NCBI RefSeq assembly: GCF_000280905.1
Contig: NZ_ALAP01000021.1
Coordinates: 1-47,187, forward strand
Reading direction: 5' to 3'
Length of the DNA stretch: 47,187 nucleotides
From: Streptomyces sp. AA1529
GTDB taxonomy: Bacteria > Actinomycetota > Actinomycetes > Streptomycetales > Streptomycetaceae
Below the pieces are notes generated by a model, which did not search any database, was not told the DNA's origin, and saw nothing but the letters and a program-made list of their open reading frames with translations. Both the position numbers and the translations under genes were made by a program. Shown piece after piece: positions 1 to 8,118 of this stretch; within the stretch, counting starts at the first letter, position 1; every line of letters begins with the position of its first letter.

Positions 1-641
1 GCGAACACGAAGTCCTGCAGCGCCGTATCGGCGAACTGGCCGCCAGCCGCGCCGGGGTGGTCGAGGCGGTGCACGACGAACGGAGACGAATCGAACGCGA
101 TCTGCACGACGGCGTGCAGCAGCGTCTCGTGGCGCTCGGCATGCTGCTGGGCCGGGCACGCCGCGACACGGACCCGGCCAGAGCCCGGGAACTGGTGCTC
201 CAGGCGCACGCCGAGTCCCAGCAGGCGCTGACGGAACTCCGGGAGGTCGCCTGGCGCGTGTACCCCGCGGTACTGGACGAGGACGGGTTGCCCGAGGCGC
301 TGGAGACCGTCGCCGCGCGCGCGGGTATCCCGGTGCGGCTCTCCGCGCGCGTGGGCGACGGCCTGCCCCGGACCGTACGGACGGTGGCGTACTTCGTCGT
401 GGCCGAGTGCGTCACCAACGCGGTCAAGCATTCCGGGGCTTCCTCCGCGTCGGTGCACGTCGAGCAGCGGGGCGACGGGCTGGAGGTGCGTGTGGAGGAC
501 GACGGCCGCGGCGGCGCCGACCCTTCGGGCGGCGGTCTGCTCGGCTTGGCCCGGCGCGTGGCCGCCCTCGACGGGCACCTCACCGTCCACAGCCCCGCCG
601 GCGGCCCGACCCGCATCACCGCGGAGCTGCCGTGCGACTGA
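1..641 (+). CDS. Sensor histidine kinase, HisKA_3 type (5' end outside window)
   Basis: This is the C-terminal catalytic part of a two-component sensor kinase. The frame is open from the window edge through the GTG at 57, so the true start and sensory region lie upstream. The dimerisation/phosphoacceptor helix carries ERDLHDGVQQRL, with the His typical of the HisKA_3 (NarX/DesK-like) class. The ATPase domain follows, with an N-box (AECVTNAVKHSG) and glycine-rich boxes (DDGRGG and GGGLLGLARR). The stop overlaps the start of the response regulator gene, which indicates translational coupling and a cognate pair. The signal sensed cannot be told from this fragment. Confidence in family is high; in exact role, low. 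Confidence 0.9.
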   Translation, partial: EHEVLQRRIGELAASRAGVVEAVHDERRRIERDLHDGVQQRLVALGMLLGRARRDTDPARARELVLQAHAESQQALTELREVAWRVYPAVLDEDGLPEALETVAARAGIPVRLSARVGDGLPRTVRTVAYFVVAECVTNAVKHSGASSASVHVEQRGDGLEVRVEDDGRGGADPSGGGLLGLARRVAALDGHLTVHSPAGGPTRITAELPCD

Positions 642-1276
642 TGATCGCGGAGGACTCGACACTGCTGCGCGAGGGTCTGGTGCGGCTCTTGGCCGACGAG
701 GGGCACGAGATCACCGCCTCGGTCGGCACCGCGACCGAACTGCTGGCCGCGGTGGAGAGCGGACCACCCGACACGGTGATCCTCGACGTCCGGATGCCCC
801 CCACCCACACCGACGAAGGGCTGCGGGCCGCCCTGGAGATCCGGCGCCGCCTGCCGGGGACCGGCGTGCTCATCCTGTCGCAGTACGTCGAGCACCGCTA
901 CGCGACCGAGCTGTTGACCACCGATGCCACCGGCGTGGGCTACCTGCTCAAGGACCGGGTCGTCCAGGTCGACGAATTCCTGGACGCACTGGAACGCGTC
1001 GGCTCCGGCCGCACCGCCTTCGACTCCGAGGTGGTGCGGCAACTCCTCGCCCGCAGCAGCCATTCCGACCCTCTGCAACGGCTCACGCCGCGGGAGAGCG
1101 AAGTCCTGGCCGCCATGGCACAGGGGCACACGAACGCGGCCATCGCCGCCCAGTTGTACGTCTCGCAGAGCGCGGTCGAGAAATACGTCAACGCCATCTT
1201 CGACAAACTCGATCTCGACCGTTCCACTGCCTACAGCCGCCGAGTCCTGGCAGTGCTGCGCTATCTCGGGTCGTGA
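632..1276 (+). CDS. NarL/FixJ-family response regulator
   Basis: This is a DNA-binding response regulator of 214 aa. The receiver domain occupies roughly residues 1-125, with the acidic pocket near IAEDST and a phosphoacceptor Asp at about residue 52 in VILDVRMPP. The C-terminal LuxR-type helix-turn-helix has the family signature LTPRESEVLAAMAQGHTN, followed by AIAAQLYVSQSAVEKYV. I chose the GTG at 632; the in-frame ATG at 641 is an alternative and would remove only three residues. The gene overlaps the kinase stop by about 10 nt, so the kinase probably phosphorylates this protein. Target genes are unknown. Confidence 0.92.
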   Translation: MRLMIAEDSTLLREGLVRLLADEGHEITASVGTATELLAAVESGPPDTVILDVRMPPTHTDEGLRAALEIRRRLPGTGVLILSQYVEHRYATELLTTDATGVGYLLKDRVVQVDEFLDALERVGSGRTAFDSEVVRQLLARSSHSDPLQRLTPRESEVLAAMAQGHTNAAIAAQLYVSQSAVEKYVNAIFDKLDLDRSTAYSRRVLAVLRYLGS

Positions 1277-1364
1277 CGGCCGCGACCCCGACCGCCATGG
1301 CCGCGGTGCGCGGCGACCCGCATTCCGTGGCCGTCGATCCAGGGGAGGGGAAACAAGGGAAATC

Positions 1365-1826
1365 ATGAGCAGTGACGTGTGGGAATCCGGAGCCCCAGGG
1401 GTGCTGAGGCTCCCCTCGGGACGAATGGTCAGGGGACGGGGCCTGCGGTACGACCTGCCGGCCGGTCGGACACCGGCACTCACCGTGCACCTCACCGGCC
1501 GGCGGCCGCCCGAGCCGTCCTGGGAGTCCCTGTGGATTCCCTGGCGCGACTTCTGGCTCCCCACCGACCCCGATACCGCGCTGCGCACACTCCGCCTCGC
1601 TCACCGGCGGGCCGCGAGTGAGCGTGTCGAGGTGTGTTGCGGCGGAGGAGTCGGACGGACCGGAACGGCACTGTCGGCGATGTGCGTCCTCGAGGGCCTG
1701 AACCCCGAGGAGGCCGTCGCCTGGGTACGGGAGAAGTACCACGCCCGCGCGGTCGAGGTGCCCTGGCAACGACGGTTCATCCGCCGTGCCCTGGCCCCCC
1801 GGGTGCCCGACCCGCAGGGGCCGTGA
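1365..1826 (+). CDS. Small protein-tyrosine-phosphatase-like protein
   Basis: A 153-aa cytosolic protein with the cysteine-phosphatase P-loop CGGGVGRTGT at about residues 90-99 (C-x5-R-T). The usual His before the catalytic Cys is itself Cys here (VCCGGG), a variant I associate with actinobacterial relatives of this family. The preceding WIPWRDFWLPTD may supply the general-acid Asp loop. The ATG at 1365 follows purine-rich AGGGG/AAGGGA stretches. It lies 88 nt after the response regulator and may share its transcript. The substrate (protein or other phosphoester) is unknown. This is the last backbone gene before the island. Confidence 0.75.
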   Translation: MSSDVWESGAPGVLRLPSGRMVRGRGLRYDLPAGRTPALTVHLTGRRPPEPSWESLWIPWRDFWLPTDPDTALRTLRLAHRRAASERVEVCCGGGVGRTGTALSAMCVLEGLNPEEAVAWVREKYHARAVEVPWQRRFIRRALAPRVPDPQGP

Positions 1827-1947
1827 ACCGGTCCCCTTCCCGCCACGCCGGAGGCCGCTCGCCGGATGACGCCGGGCCGGGGGCCGGCTCCCCATTCGGA
1901 GGAAGACGGGCGAGCCGGACCGACTCCCGCGGCCGACCTCGGTACGG

Positions 1948-2012
1948 GGCCGGCCCGGCGGGCTGCGGCACCGGGCGCCCGGCCGGGCGCTGAGTGGGTG
2001 CCCCCGGTAGGA
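1948..2012. repeat. Left attachment-site copy (attL) of the tRNA-Arg island
   Basis: These 65 bp are identical to 26201-26265. The rightmost 14 bp (TGCCCCCGGTAGGA) are the last 14 bases of the tRNA-Arg gene in reverse complement, and the remaining 51 bp match the region just downstream of that tRNA. Identity stops abruptly on both sides (position 1947 differs, and 2013 is g where the right copy has c). A second tRNA 3' end without the tRNA body is the classic footprint of site-specific integration at a tRNA gene. Confidence 0.85.
1975..1990. terminator. Duplicated tRNA terminator hairpin inside attL
   Basis: GCGCCCGGCCGGGCGC is a perfect 16-bp palindrome and would form a very stable stem. 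Its counterpart in the right copy (26228-26243) lies 8 bp beyond the tRNA-Arg 3' end, where a terminator is expected. This left copy no longer follows a tRNA and is a by-product of integration. Confidence 0.5.
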
Positions 2013-2150
2013 GCCGCACGCAAGGGCTGGTGGTGATGCAGCCGCTGGGGCCGGGTCTGCCGCACGATCGGGTGACATCTTGACCTGCCCCACGTCCTGG
2101 GTTCCAGATGTGGTCGCTGACTGGCAGCCCTTCACGGAAGGCTGTCAGTC

Positions 2151-2447
2151 ATGCCTCGTCCCTGTCCTCCGGAGTTCCGGGCGCGTGCCGTCGCGCTGGT
2201 CCGTGCCGGCAAGCGGGCCAAGCAGACCGCGGTCGAGCTCGGTGTCCATCCCGTCACGCTGTCGAAGTGGTTGCGGCAGGACGACGTGGACAACGGGCGG
2301 CGACCGGGAACTCCGTCGAGCGAGTCCACTGAGCTACGGGCTGCCCGTCGGCGGATCCGCGAGCTCGAGACCGAGCTGGGCATCGTCCGGCAGGCGGCGA
2401 AGTTCCTCGGCGAGGACACACCCCGCCCAAAAGGCTCTACCCGGTGA
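2151..2447 (+). CDS. IS3-family transposase OrfA
   Basis: A 98-aa protein with the N-terminal helix-turn-helix of IS3 OrfA (EFRARAVALVRAGKR, then TAVELGVHPVTLSKWLRQ) and a C-terminal leucine-zipper-like helix (RAARRRIRELETELGIVRQAAKFL). It binds the IS ends, and in intact elements it is fused to OrfB by programmed frameshifting. The ATG at 2151 follows GGAAGG at a good distance. Its stop overlaps the start of the orfB remnant by 4 nt. OrfA itself looks intact, but it has no functional partner here. Confidence 0.88.
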   Translation: MPRPCPPEFRARAVALVRAGKRAKQTAVELGVHPVTLSKWLRQDDVDNGRRPGTPSSESTELRAARRRIRELETELGIVRQAAKFLGEDTPRPKGSTR

Positions 2448-3309
2448 TCGACCGACTCGTCGACGCCGGGGCTCCCCTCGACAGGTGCTGCCGGATCCCC
2501 GGGGTCGCCCGGCAGTTCCTACTACAAGCACAAGCGCACCCCCAGCACGCCCCGGCAACTGCGCCGCGAGTGGCTCACGGGCCTCATCCGCGAAGTCCAC
2601 ATGGCATCCCGGGGCACCTACGGCTACCGCAGGATCCACGCCGAGCTCACCATGGCCATGGGAATCCAGGTCTGCGAGCGGACCGTCTCGGTCCTGATGA
2701 CACAGGCCGGGATCCACGGGCTCCCCGGGCCGCCAGGGTCAGACGCCTGCGGAGCGTCGCCACGGCCGAGGACCTGGTCAACCGCACCTTCCACCGCATC
2801 CGCCCCAACGAACCATGGATCACCGACATCACCCAGCACCGGACCGGGAAGGGCGGCTCCACTGCGCCGCGGTACTCGACGCCTACAGCCGCAGGATCGT
2901 CGGCTGGTCCATCGACTCCCGCCAGGACTCAACACTCGTGGCCAACGCCCTCGACATGGCCATCCGCAACCGCCGGCCCGAACCCGGCGGCATCGTCCAC
3001 GCCGACCACGGAACCCAGTTCACCTCCTGGGTCTTCGGAGAGAAGATCCGCTCCGCCGGCCTCCTGCCCTCCTTCGGCACAGTCGGCGACGGCCTGGACA
3101 ACGCCATGATGGAGAGCTTCTGGTCCCCAATGCAGACCGAGCTCCTCAACCGCAAACGGTGGAAGACCAGAGTCGAGCTGGCCAACGCGATCTTCGAGTA
3201 CATCGAGATCTTCCACAACCGCCAGAGGCGACACTCGGCACTGGGCTACCGCACCCCTACCGAATACGAACTACGCTCCGACAACAACCCCATCCCGGCT
3301 GCCAGTTAG
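2444..3309 (+). pseudogene. IS3-family transposase OrfB, three frameshifts
   Basis: Homology to the OrfB integrase must be read in three frames. It runs from the ATG at 2444, moves to another frame near 2510 (SSYYKHKRTPS; TYGYRRIHAEL), returns near 2740 (RVRRLRSVATAEDLVNRTFH; WITDIT), and shifts again near 2845 (CAAVLDAYSRRIVGWS to the end). The DDE residues are present but lie in different frames: the Asp of TDIT, the Asp of HADHGTQF and the Glu of MMESFW. The protein cannot be made without three corrections, so the element is dead unless a related IS acts in trans. Confidence 0.85.
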
Positions 3310-3493
3310 CCACCGAGACTGGAGCCCAAACGGTGGGGCAGGTCAAGAAAGTGGCGGACAAGCAGCAAGAGAGCGCATAGCCTCAGGGTGCTGCTGGCGG
3401 CGCTGATCAACGCTCGTCCAGCCTTCTGCGATGTGCTGTCGCGATTGTTCGGTGACCGATGGCGGTACTCGGGCGGCAGGGGAGCTTGTGCCG

Positions 3494-4870
3494 ATGCAGA
3501 TGACGCTCTTTCGTCAGCTCGTCCATGAGCGTGGCTGGACGACGGTGGAGACCTTCGCCGTGCACTTCGCCAGAGCCGCTCGGGAGCTCGCGGAGCAGTC
3601 GAAGGAACCGTGGTTGGCGAGCGTCAGCGTGGCTCGCCGCAGCTTTGACCGCTGGGTGGCCGGGAACCTGAAGACGATGCCACAGCGGGACACCCGGAGA
3701 GTCCTGGAGCATCTGTTCCAGACCCCCGCCGCGCGGCTCTTCGCTCCGCTCGACGGTGATCAGTCGGCGGACTTCTCCATCCCGCCCCAGGAATCCGTTG
3801 GTTCTCCAGCGCCCCTGGCTCTGCCATCGCCCCCTCCCCATCAGGGCTTCGACTCTCCGTTCGAGGTTGCCACCCAGGCTCAGAACTTAGCCCGTTCCAA
3901 TGCCGACAGCGCGCTCCTGAGTCAGGTACAGGTTTCGCTCGACAGCATCGTCGGCCGGTACGAAGCTCTTGGGCCTCAGCACTTGGTCGGAGAGACCCGG
4001 CTACTGCGAACCATGTTGCACACCTTGCTGGGCGGACAGCAGCCGCCCCGAGTGCGCGCCGAGCTGTTCGGGCTGGCAGGACGTGCCTCGGGCCTCTTGG
4101 CCTACATGGCGGTCAACGCCGGCGCGGGACTGCAGGTGGCGGAGGCGTACTGCGGAGAAACCGAGACCCTCGCGCGAGAAATCGGGGACACTCGCCTGCA
4201 GATGTGGGCTGCCGGGACGCGGTCGCTCGGTCTGTACTACCACCGGCACTACGCGGACGCGGACGCCGCGGCAGCAGCGGGTATTGCTCTGGCTCCCAAC
4301 AGCGGACAGGCCATCCGCCTGCTTGCCAACGGGCGAGCGCGCGCCCAAGCGCGCTCGGGGGACAGAAGCGGGGCGGAGAAGTCGATCGGGCGAGCGCTGG
4401 AGCTCTCCGACCGTCGGCCCTCGCTTCCTGCGGGTCTTACTCCCTGCATCGCTTTCACTGAATACAGCCCAGCCCGCACACTGGCCAACGTGATCACTGC
4501 CCGGCTTTCCCTCAACGACACACGCGACGTGTTGTCCTGCGCCGCGGAGATCGAGGGCTTGGTCGAGCAGTCGGATTCCGAATGGAGTCGTGCCCTGGTG
4601 CGCCTCGATGTCGCCACAGCGCTCCTCCAGCAGCAGCGGCCCGAGGTGGAGCACTCCATGGAGCTCGGTCGTAGCGCTCTGCGGGCAGGCACCACCGCGC
4701 CGATCAAATCGGTGTGGCAGCGTGCGAACGAGCTGTACGAACGCGCCCAACGCTGGCACACCGAATCCGCGGTAGGGGACTATGCCGATGAACTGCGAGC
4801 TTGGCGCTCCAAGCCCCAAGCTGAGCTGGTCGTCTCCGGGCCGGGCGGGGTGTCCGTGCCGGAGAAATGA
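3494..4870 (+). CDS. TPR-type transcriptional regulator-like protein
   Basis: A protein of about 458 aa resembling the tetratricopeptide-repeat regulators found beside many Streptomyces biosynthetic loci. The first ~75 residues ([20 protein letters not shown], then [13 protein letters not shown]) look like a helix-turn-helix-like module. A Pro-rich linker follows. The rest is helical repeats rich in Ala/Leu/Arg (for example [20 protein letters not shown] and [15 protein letters not shown]). I chose the ATG at 3494, 9 nt after AGGGGAG; the frame is open to 3431 and the GTG at 3488 is an alternative. It overlaps the next gene (ATGA), so the two are translationally coupled. It probably regulates the lanthipeptide locus, but that is inferred from position only. 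Confidence 0.65.
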   Translation: MQMTLFRQLVHERGWTTVETFAVHFARAARELAEQSKEPWLASVSVARRSFDRWVAGNLKTMPQRDTRRVLEHLFQTPAARLFAPLDGDQSADFSIPPQESVGSPAPLALPSPPPHQGFDSPFEVATQAQNLARSNADSALLSQVQVSLDSIVGRYEALGPQHLVGETRLLRTMLHTLLGGQQPPRVRAELFGLAGRASGLLAYMAVNAGAGLQVAEAYCGETETLAREIGDTRLQMWAAGTRSLGLYYHRHYADADAAAAAGIALAPNSGQAIRLLANGRARAQARSGDRSGAEKSIGRALELSDRRPSLPAGLTPCIAFTEYSPARTLANVITARLSLNDTRDVLSCAAEIEGLVEQSDSEWSRALVRLDVATALLQQQRPEVEHSMELGRSALRAGTTAPIKSVWQRANELYERAQRWHTESAVGDYADELRAWRSKPQAELVVSGPGGVSVPEK

Positions 4871-5655
4871 GGAGACACGTGGCAACACCGTTGGAGGTCG
4901 ACCCAAGGGCATTCCCTTCCAGCCCGCCGGCCGATCTGGACGACCCTGAACTGATCGTCAAGAACGACTGGCACGCCTTCGCTGCCTTGGAGCGAATGAC
5001 CGACCACTGGGCCCGTCCTGGTTGGTCCGATGGCAGCCGGGCGTACTACTGGATGCTCACGTTCTCCGACTGCCCGCGCTTGCTCAGCCACGCCCAACGC
5101 TGCCAGAACGAACTGGCCGACCTGGGCATGGACCCGGTGCCAGACGGTGGTCTGCACGTGACCATGGTGCGTATAGGGGACACCTCACAGGTCACCAACG
5201 GCCAACTGCACCGTCTCACCGACTTGGCGGCACAGCTTCCCCTCGCACCGTTTCGCATTCGCGCGACGCCCCTTGCCGGCTCCCGGGGCGCGATCCGCTA
5301 CTCGCTCTCACCCTGGATGGCGCTGATACGCCTGCACGCAGCCCTGAGCGCGATCGGCCGCCAGACGGGCGTTCCCGGAGGGAAGCCCACCGCCGCCTTC
5401 CGGCCACACCTCGGTATTCAGTACAACAACCGCGACCGACCCGCAGCGCCTGTGATCGCCAGCGTTGCGCACTTGCGTACACTCCCGCCCGTGCATCTCG
5501 ACATCACCTCGGTCCACCTCGTTGAACTGCGCCGGACGAAGGGACAGCAGCGGGCCTACCGATGGGATGTGCAACGGACGATCCCCTTGGGCCACCGCCA
5601 CGGCCCTGCCGCTCAGGGAGGCGTCGTGCCCTTCCTGTCGGCGGGGGAGCAGTAG
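4867..5655 (+). CDS. 2'-5' RNA ligase / LigT-like phosphoesterase family protein
   Basis: A 262-aa protein of the 2H phosphoesterase type. The first catalytic motif is clear ([14 protein letters not shown]). The second is [11 protein letters not shown], giving H-L-G rather than the usual H-x-T/S, so activity may be altered or the family assignment distant. It starts on the ATGA overlap with the TPR regulator and is followed by a candidate terminator, so the two form a short operon. Such proteins act on 2',3'-cyclic or 2'-5' phosphodiester bonds in RNA or nucleotides. Its role next to a RiPP locus is unknown. Confidence 0.65.
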   Translation: MRRHVATPLEVDPRAFPSSPPADLDDPELIVKNDWHAFAALERMTDHWARPGWSDGSRAYYWMLTFSDCPRLLSHAQRCQNELADLGMDPVPDGGLHVTMVRIGDTSQVTNGQLHRLTDLAAQLPLAPFRIRATPLAGSRGAIRYSLSPWMALIRLHAALSAIGRQTGVPGGKPTAAFRPHLGIQYNNRDRPAAPVIASVAHLRTLPPVHLDITSVHLVELRRTKGQQRAYRWDVQRTIPLGHRHGPAAQGGVVPFLSAGEQ

Positions 5656-5657
5656 GC

Positions 5658-5675
5658 CTGGGGCTGTTTCCCCAG
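5658..5675. terminator. Candidate terminator hairpin
   Basis: CTGGGG and CCCCAG flank a 6-nt loop (CTGTTT) immediately after the stop of the RNA-ligase-like gene. The 6-bp stem lacks a following T tract, so it is a plausible but weak terminator between two convergent transcription units. Confidence 0.4.
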
Positions 5676-5841
5676 TGCCCAGCCTTCTGACGATCGCGCG
5701 GACAGCGGGCGGATACCGTGCCGATGGTCGTCTCGCCTCTGTCCGGATGGCCGGGATCACCGAATGTGAGAGCCCCATGACCGAGTCCCTTGGCCTCACG
5801 CAAGCGCAACCGGCAACTCCGTAGGCCGTTGCGGTTCGTGG

Positions 5842-6327
5842 TCACGTGGCCCTACTGGGCAGAACGAATACGGCAATCGAGGCCTTGCCGATCTCGACTC
5901 GCTTGTCCCTCCAGGCTGTGGCGCACTGCGCAACGATGAACAGACCATGGCCGGTCTCGGGCAGCGAATCCACGTCGATTGCGTTGAGCCTCAGCTTGTC
6001 CTGACCGACGAGTGGGGTGGATGGCGCTGAGGGGATGACCGCGGTGTCAGTTCCTCGATCGGTGACCTCGATCATGGCCCCGTGTTCGTAGACGCCGAGG
6101 GCGAGGGACACTGCGCCTCCGGCATGGCGAACAGCGTTACCCACGATTTCGTCAGTGACCAGAACGGCGTCGTCGACCCGGCCCTTCTCAGCCCGGCCGT
6201 TCAGCGCTTCCCGTACTGCTCGCCGGGCCAGCGATTCGGGTGTGGCGAGGTGGCTGAGGTTGAACTGGCGAGTGTCGACCAGCCTCCCCAGGGCCGGCTC
6301 CTCGATCAGCTTGGTTGTCGGAGTCAT
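5842..6327 (-). CDS. HATPase_c_2 (RsbW-like) ATP-binding regulatory protein
   Basis: A protein of about 161 aa with the GHKL ATPase fold of anti-sigma-factor kinases. The N-box is DDAVLVTDEIVGNAVRHAGG (E-x3-N), the G1 box IEVTDRGT and the G2 box ETGHGLFIVAQCA. No sensor or phosphoacceptor domain is present. I chose the ATG at 6327, preceded by GGGGA at 8 nt; an upstream ATG at 6342 is in frame. It is convergent with the RNA-ligase-like gene and divergent from the FxLD methyltransferase gene. This family is abundant in Streptomyces, where members bind sigma or anti-anti-sigma factors or have unknown partners; none is encoded in this window. Confidence 0.8.
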   Translation of the reverse strand: MTPTTKLIEEPALGRLVDTRQFNLSHLATPESLARRAVREALNGRAEKGRVDDAVLVTDEIVGNAVRHAGGAVSLALGVYEHGAMIEVTDRGTDTAVIPSAPSTPLVGQDKLRLNAIDVDSLPETGHGLFIVAQCATAWRDKRVEIGKASIAVFVLPSRAT

Positions 6328-6768
6328 TTCTCGTATCCCCATGTCGATACGCCTGTGGCGCGGGTCGTGAGACCGACCCGGCCGCCACTGTCTCCGGATC
6401 ACCGGTGGCACCGGTACGCCAGAGCGCTGCCGCATTGAGGCCGTCTCCGGGAGCTGGCATGCGACAGCACGGTCTCTCACAAACCGCTCACCCCCGCCCA
6501 GGGCCGTGTTGCTCCTCCCGTAGGCGAGTCGCTGTTCCGCGATGAAAGTGGCTCCGCATCGAAGTGGCGCAGTTATGGCTGCGCTTTGGCGTACTGGTGC
6601 CGTCGGATCGCGGCCATGGTTGGGGTCGTCCAGGGGGCTGATGCGGCTCCGCGCGGCGCGTAGCCGCCCTTAAGGGAGACGTCCTGGCTAGCGTCGCAGC
6701 CGACCGATGGGCCAACGCGCCTGCTTGATCGACCAGTTGCCACCGAAAGAACTGAAGGTAGCTCTTCC
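6328..6768. other. Divergent intergenic region upstream of the FxLD methyltransferase
   Basis: These 441 bp separate the divergently transcribed HATPase gene and the methyltransferase gene. I find no convincing coding sequence on either strand. GAAGG at about 6755-6759 is a reasonable ribosome-binding site for the ATG at 6769. Promoters for both genes should lie here, but no -35/-10 pair stands out by eye. Confidence 0.5.
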
Positions 6769-7227
6769 ATGACCGATGTGACCGTGGACCCCGACGAGGC
6801 CGCACAGCTCCGCGCCAAGATCATCGACCAGTTGCGCGGCGAGGACTGGATCACCTCCCCTGAGGTCGAGACGGTGATGAAGAAGGTGCCCCGCGAGCGG
6901 TTCTGTCCCGCGGACACTCCGCTGGAGAAGGTCTACGACCCGTACTCGGCAGTCTTCACCAAGGTCGACGAGCACGGCGTCCAGCTCAGCAGTGTCTCCG
7001 CGCCGCAGATCCAGGCGCTGATGCTGGAACAGGCCGAAGTGCGTCGCGGCATGAGTGTCCTGGAGATCGGCTCGGGCGGCCTCAATGCTGCGTACCTGGC
7101 CGAGCTCGTCGGCCCCGACGGCGAGGTGACGACCGTCGACATCGACCCAGATGTCACCGGTCGCGCAGCGCGACTCCTCGCCGAGAATGGCTACGACCAC
7201 GTGCGTCTAGGATCCGCGAGCGCGTGA
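6769..7227 (+). pseudogene. FxLD-system methyltransferase, N-terminal half (split by transposon)
   Basis: The first ~145 codons of a protein-L-isoaspartate O-methyltransferase homologue of the type paired with FxLD lanthipeptides. Visible features are an N-terminal helical region, RERFCPAD, and the SAM-binding motif I VLEIGSGGLNAAYLAELVG, followed by VTTVDIDPD. Authentic sequence ends after GTGCG at 7205. The frame then reads eight codons, the last seven and a half from the transposon end, and stops at 7227. The rest of the gene is at 19549-20343. Removing 7206-19553 joins DHVR to VVTADAAEP in frame and gives 1,227 nt (408 aa). As it stands the fragment lacks the second half of the Rossmann fold and the C-terminal domain and should be inactive. 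Confidence 0.88.
7201..7205. repeat. 5-bp target-site duplication, left copy (GTGCG)
   Basis: GTGCG immediately precedes the left terminal repeat and recurs immediately after the right one at 19549-19553. A 5-bp duplication is the hallmark of Tn7/Tn5053-type transposition. Keeping one copy restores the methyltransferase reading frame exactly. Confidence 0.9.
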
Positions 7228-7281
7228 GCATTTCCGCGTGACCATGAGCAGGGTCCGAGCAGATTCGGGCGATTGTGAGCA
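7206..7281. repeat. Left transposon end with candidate TnsB-binding repeats
   Basis: After the 11-bp terminal repeat, a (G/A)TGAGCA heptamer occurs three times in the same orientation, at 7224-7230, 7244-7250 and 7275-7281. The same heptamer recurs in inverted orientation at the right end. Arrays of short transposase-binding sites inside the termini are typical of Tn7-like elements. Functional assignment is by analogy. Confidence 0.6.
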
Positions 7282-7365
7282 CTGGTTACGTTCAGTAGTG
7301 AACACTTGTCGGCTCCTGTGGTCTTTCGACTGGGGCGGGGCGGCTTCCCTCGTACGGTCCAGTCC

Positions 7366-8118
7366 ATGGCGGTAATGAGTTCAGGCAAGGAACGAAGTTG
7401 GGGCCGGGTACCCATGGTGTCGGTCCGGTACGTGGACGGGTCGACGCGCGACATCCCGTTCGCGCGGCTGCGGGCGGCGGACTTCGCGGAGTCCCAGCCG
7501 TGGCGTCGGGTACGGTCCGTTCACGGCATGCTGCACCACTCGGGGGATTACGCGTCGGCGACGACCGGCGGGCAGGTCGTACATGAGAGCCGGTTGGAGC
7601 TGGCCCGGCTGCTGCTGGCGGACTTTGACCCGGGCGTAGCGGATATCTTCGCGCAGCCGTGCCGCGTGGTAGCCCATGTTAACGGTCGTGTGCGCAGCCA
7701 TGTGCCGGACTTCTTGCTGATCATGCGGTCGGGGACGGTGCGCGTGGTCAACGTCAAACCGGCGGAGCGCGCTCAGAATCCGACGATCGCCGAGGCGCTG
7801 GCGTGGCCGGGGCGGCTGGTCGAGCGGCACGGCTGGGAATACGAGGTCTGGACCGGCGCGGATTCGGTGCTGATGGAGAACGTGCGGTTCCTGGCCGGCT
7901 ATCGGCATCCCGGCATCGTGCCCGCCGAAGAGATCGAGCGGGCCTGGCGTGAGGTCGTTGACGGCGAGGAGTTGGCCGTCGCGGAGCGGCGCCTGGCGGG
8001 CGGCGGCCCGAGGGAAGCGGCGCGGCCGCCATTGATGGCCCTGTTGTGGTCTGGGCGGCTGACTACGGACCTGGCTAGGCCGCTGTCCGGTGAGTCCCTC
8101 CTGCGGAGGTGCGGATGA
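7366..8118 (+). CDS. tnsA: TnsA-like transposon endonuclease
   Basis: Makes the 5'-strand cuts at transposon ends, allowing cut-and-paste movement. The 250-aa protein has the PD-(D/E)xK-type arrangement of TnsA: Glu74 in HESRLELARLLL, Asp115 in SHVPDFLLIM and Lys131 in VRVVNVKP. The C-terminal part is a helical/basic domain that probably contacts TnsC or DNA. Start choice is uncertain: the frame is open from a TTG at 7306, and ATGs at 7366, 7375 and 7414 are possible with no strong ribosome-binding site. It overlaps tnsB by ATGA. An intact TnsA predicts simple insertions rather than cointegrates. Confidence 0.85.
   Translation: MAVMSSGKERSWGRVPMVSVRYVDGSTRDIPFARLRAADFAESQPWRRVRSVHGMLHHSGDYASATTGGQVVHESRLELARLLLADFDPGVADIFAQPCRVVAHVNGRVRSHVPDFLLIMRSGTVRVVNVKPAERAQNPTIAEALAWPGRLVERHGWEYEVWTGADSVLMENVRFLAGYRHPGIVPAEEIERAWREVVDGEELAVAERRLAGGGPREAARPPLMALLWSGRLTTDLARPLSGESLLRRCG

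Larger units (their letters stand above)
2078..3348 (+). mobile_element. IS3-family insertion sequence, degenerate
   Basis: The 1,271-bp element is bounded by inverted repeats: TCTTGACCTGCCCCAC at 2078-2093 is matched exactly in reverse complement at 3333-3348, with imperfect similarity extending inward to about 26 bp. It has the two-gene organisation of IS3 (orfA, orfB), but orfB is broken by three frameshifts. No 3-4 bp target duplication is visible (left flank ACA, right flank AAG), which fits a deletion or recombination at one end after insertion. It lies 65 bp inside attL. Confidence 0.85.

Noticed and set aside
2081..3345. Shorter IS3 boundaries TGACC...GGTCA with TCT/AGA as flanks
   Set aside because: The inverted repeat continues perfectly through TCT/AGA, so these bases belong to the element; either way no direct target duplication is seen.
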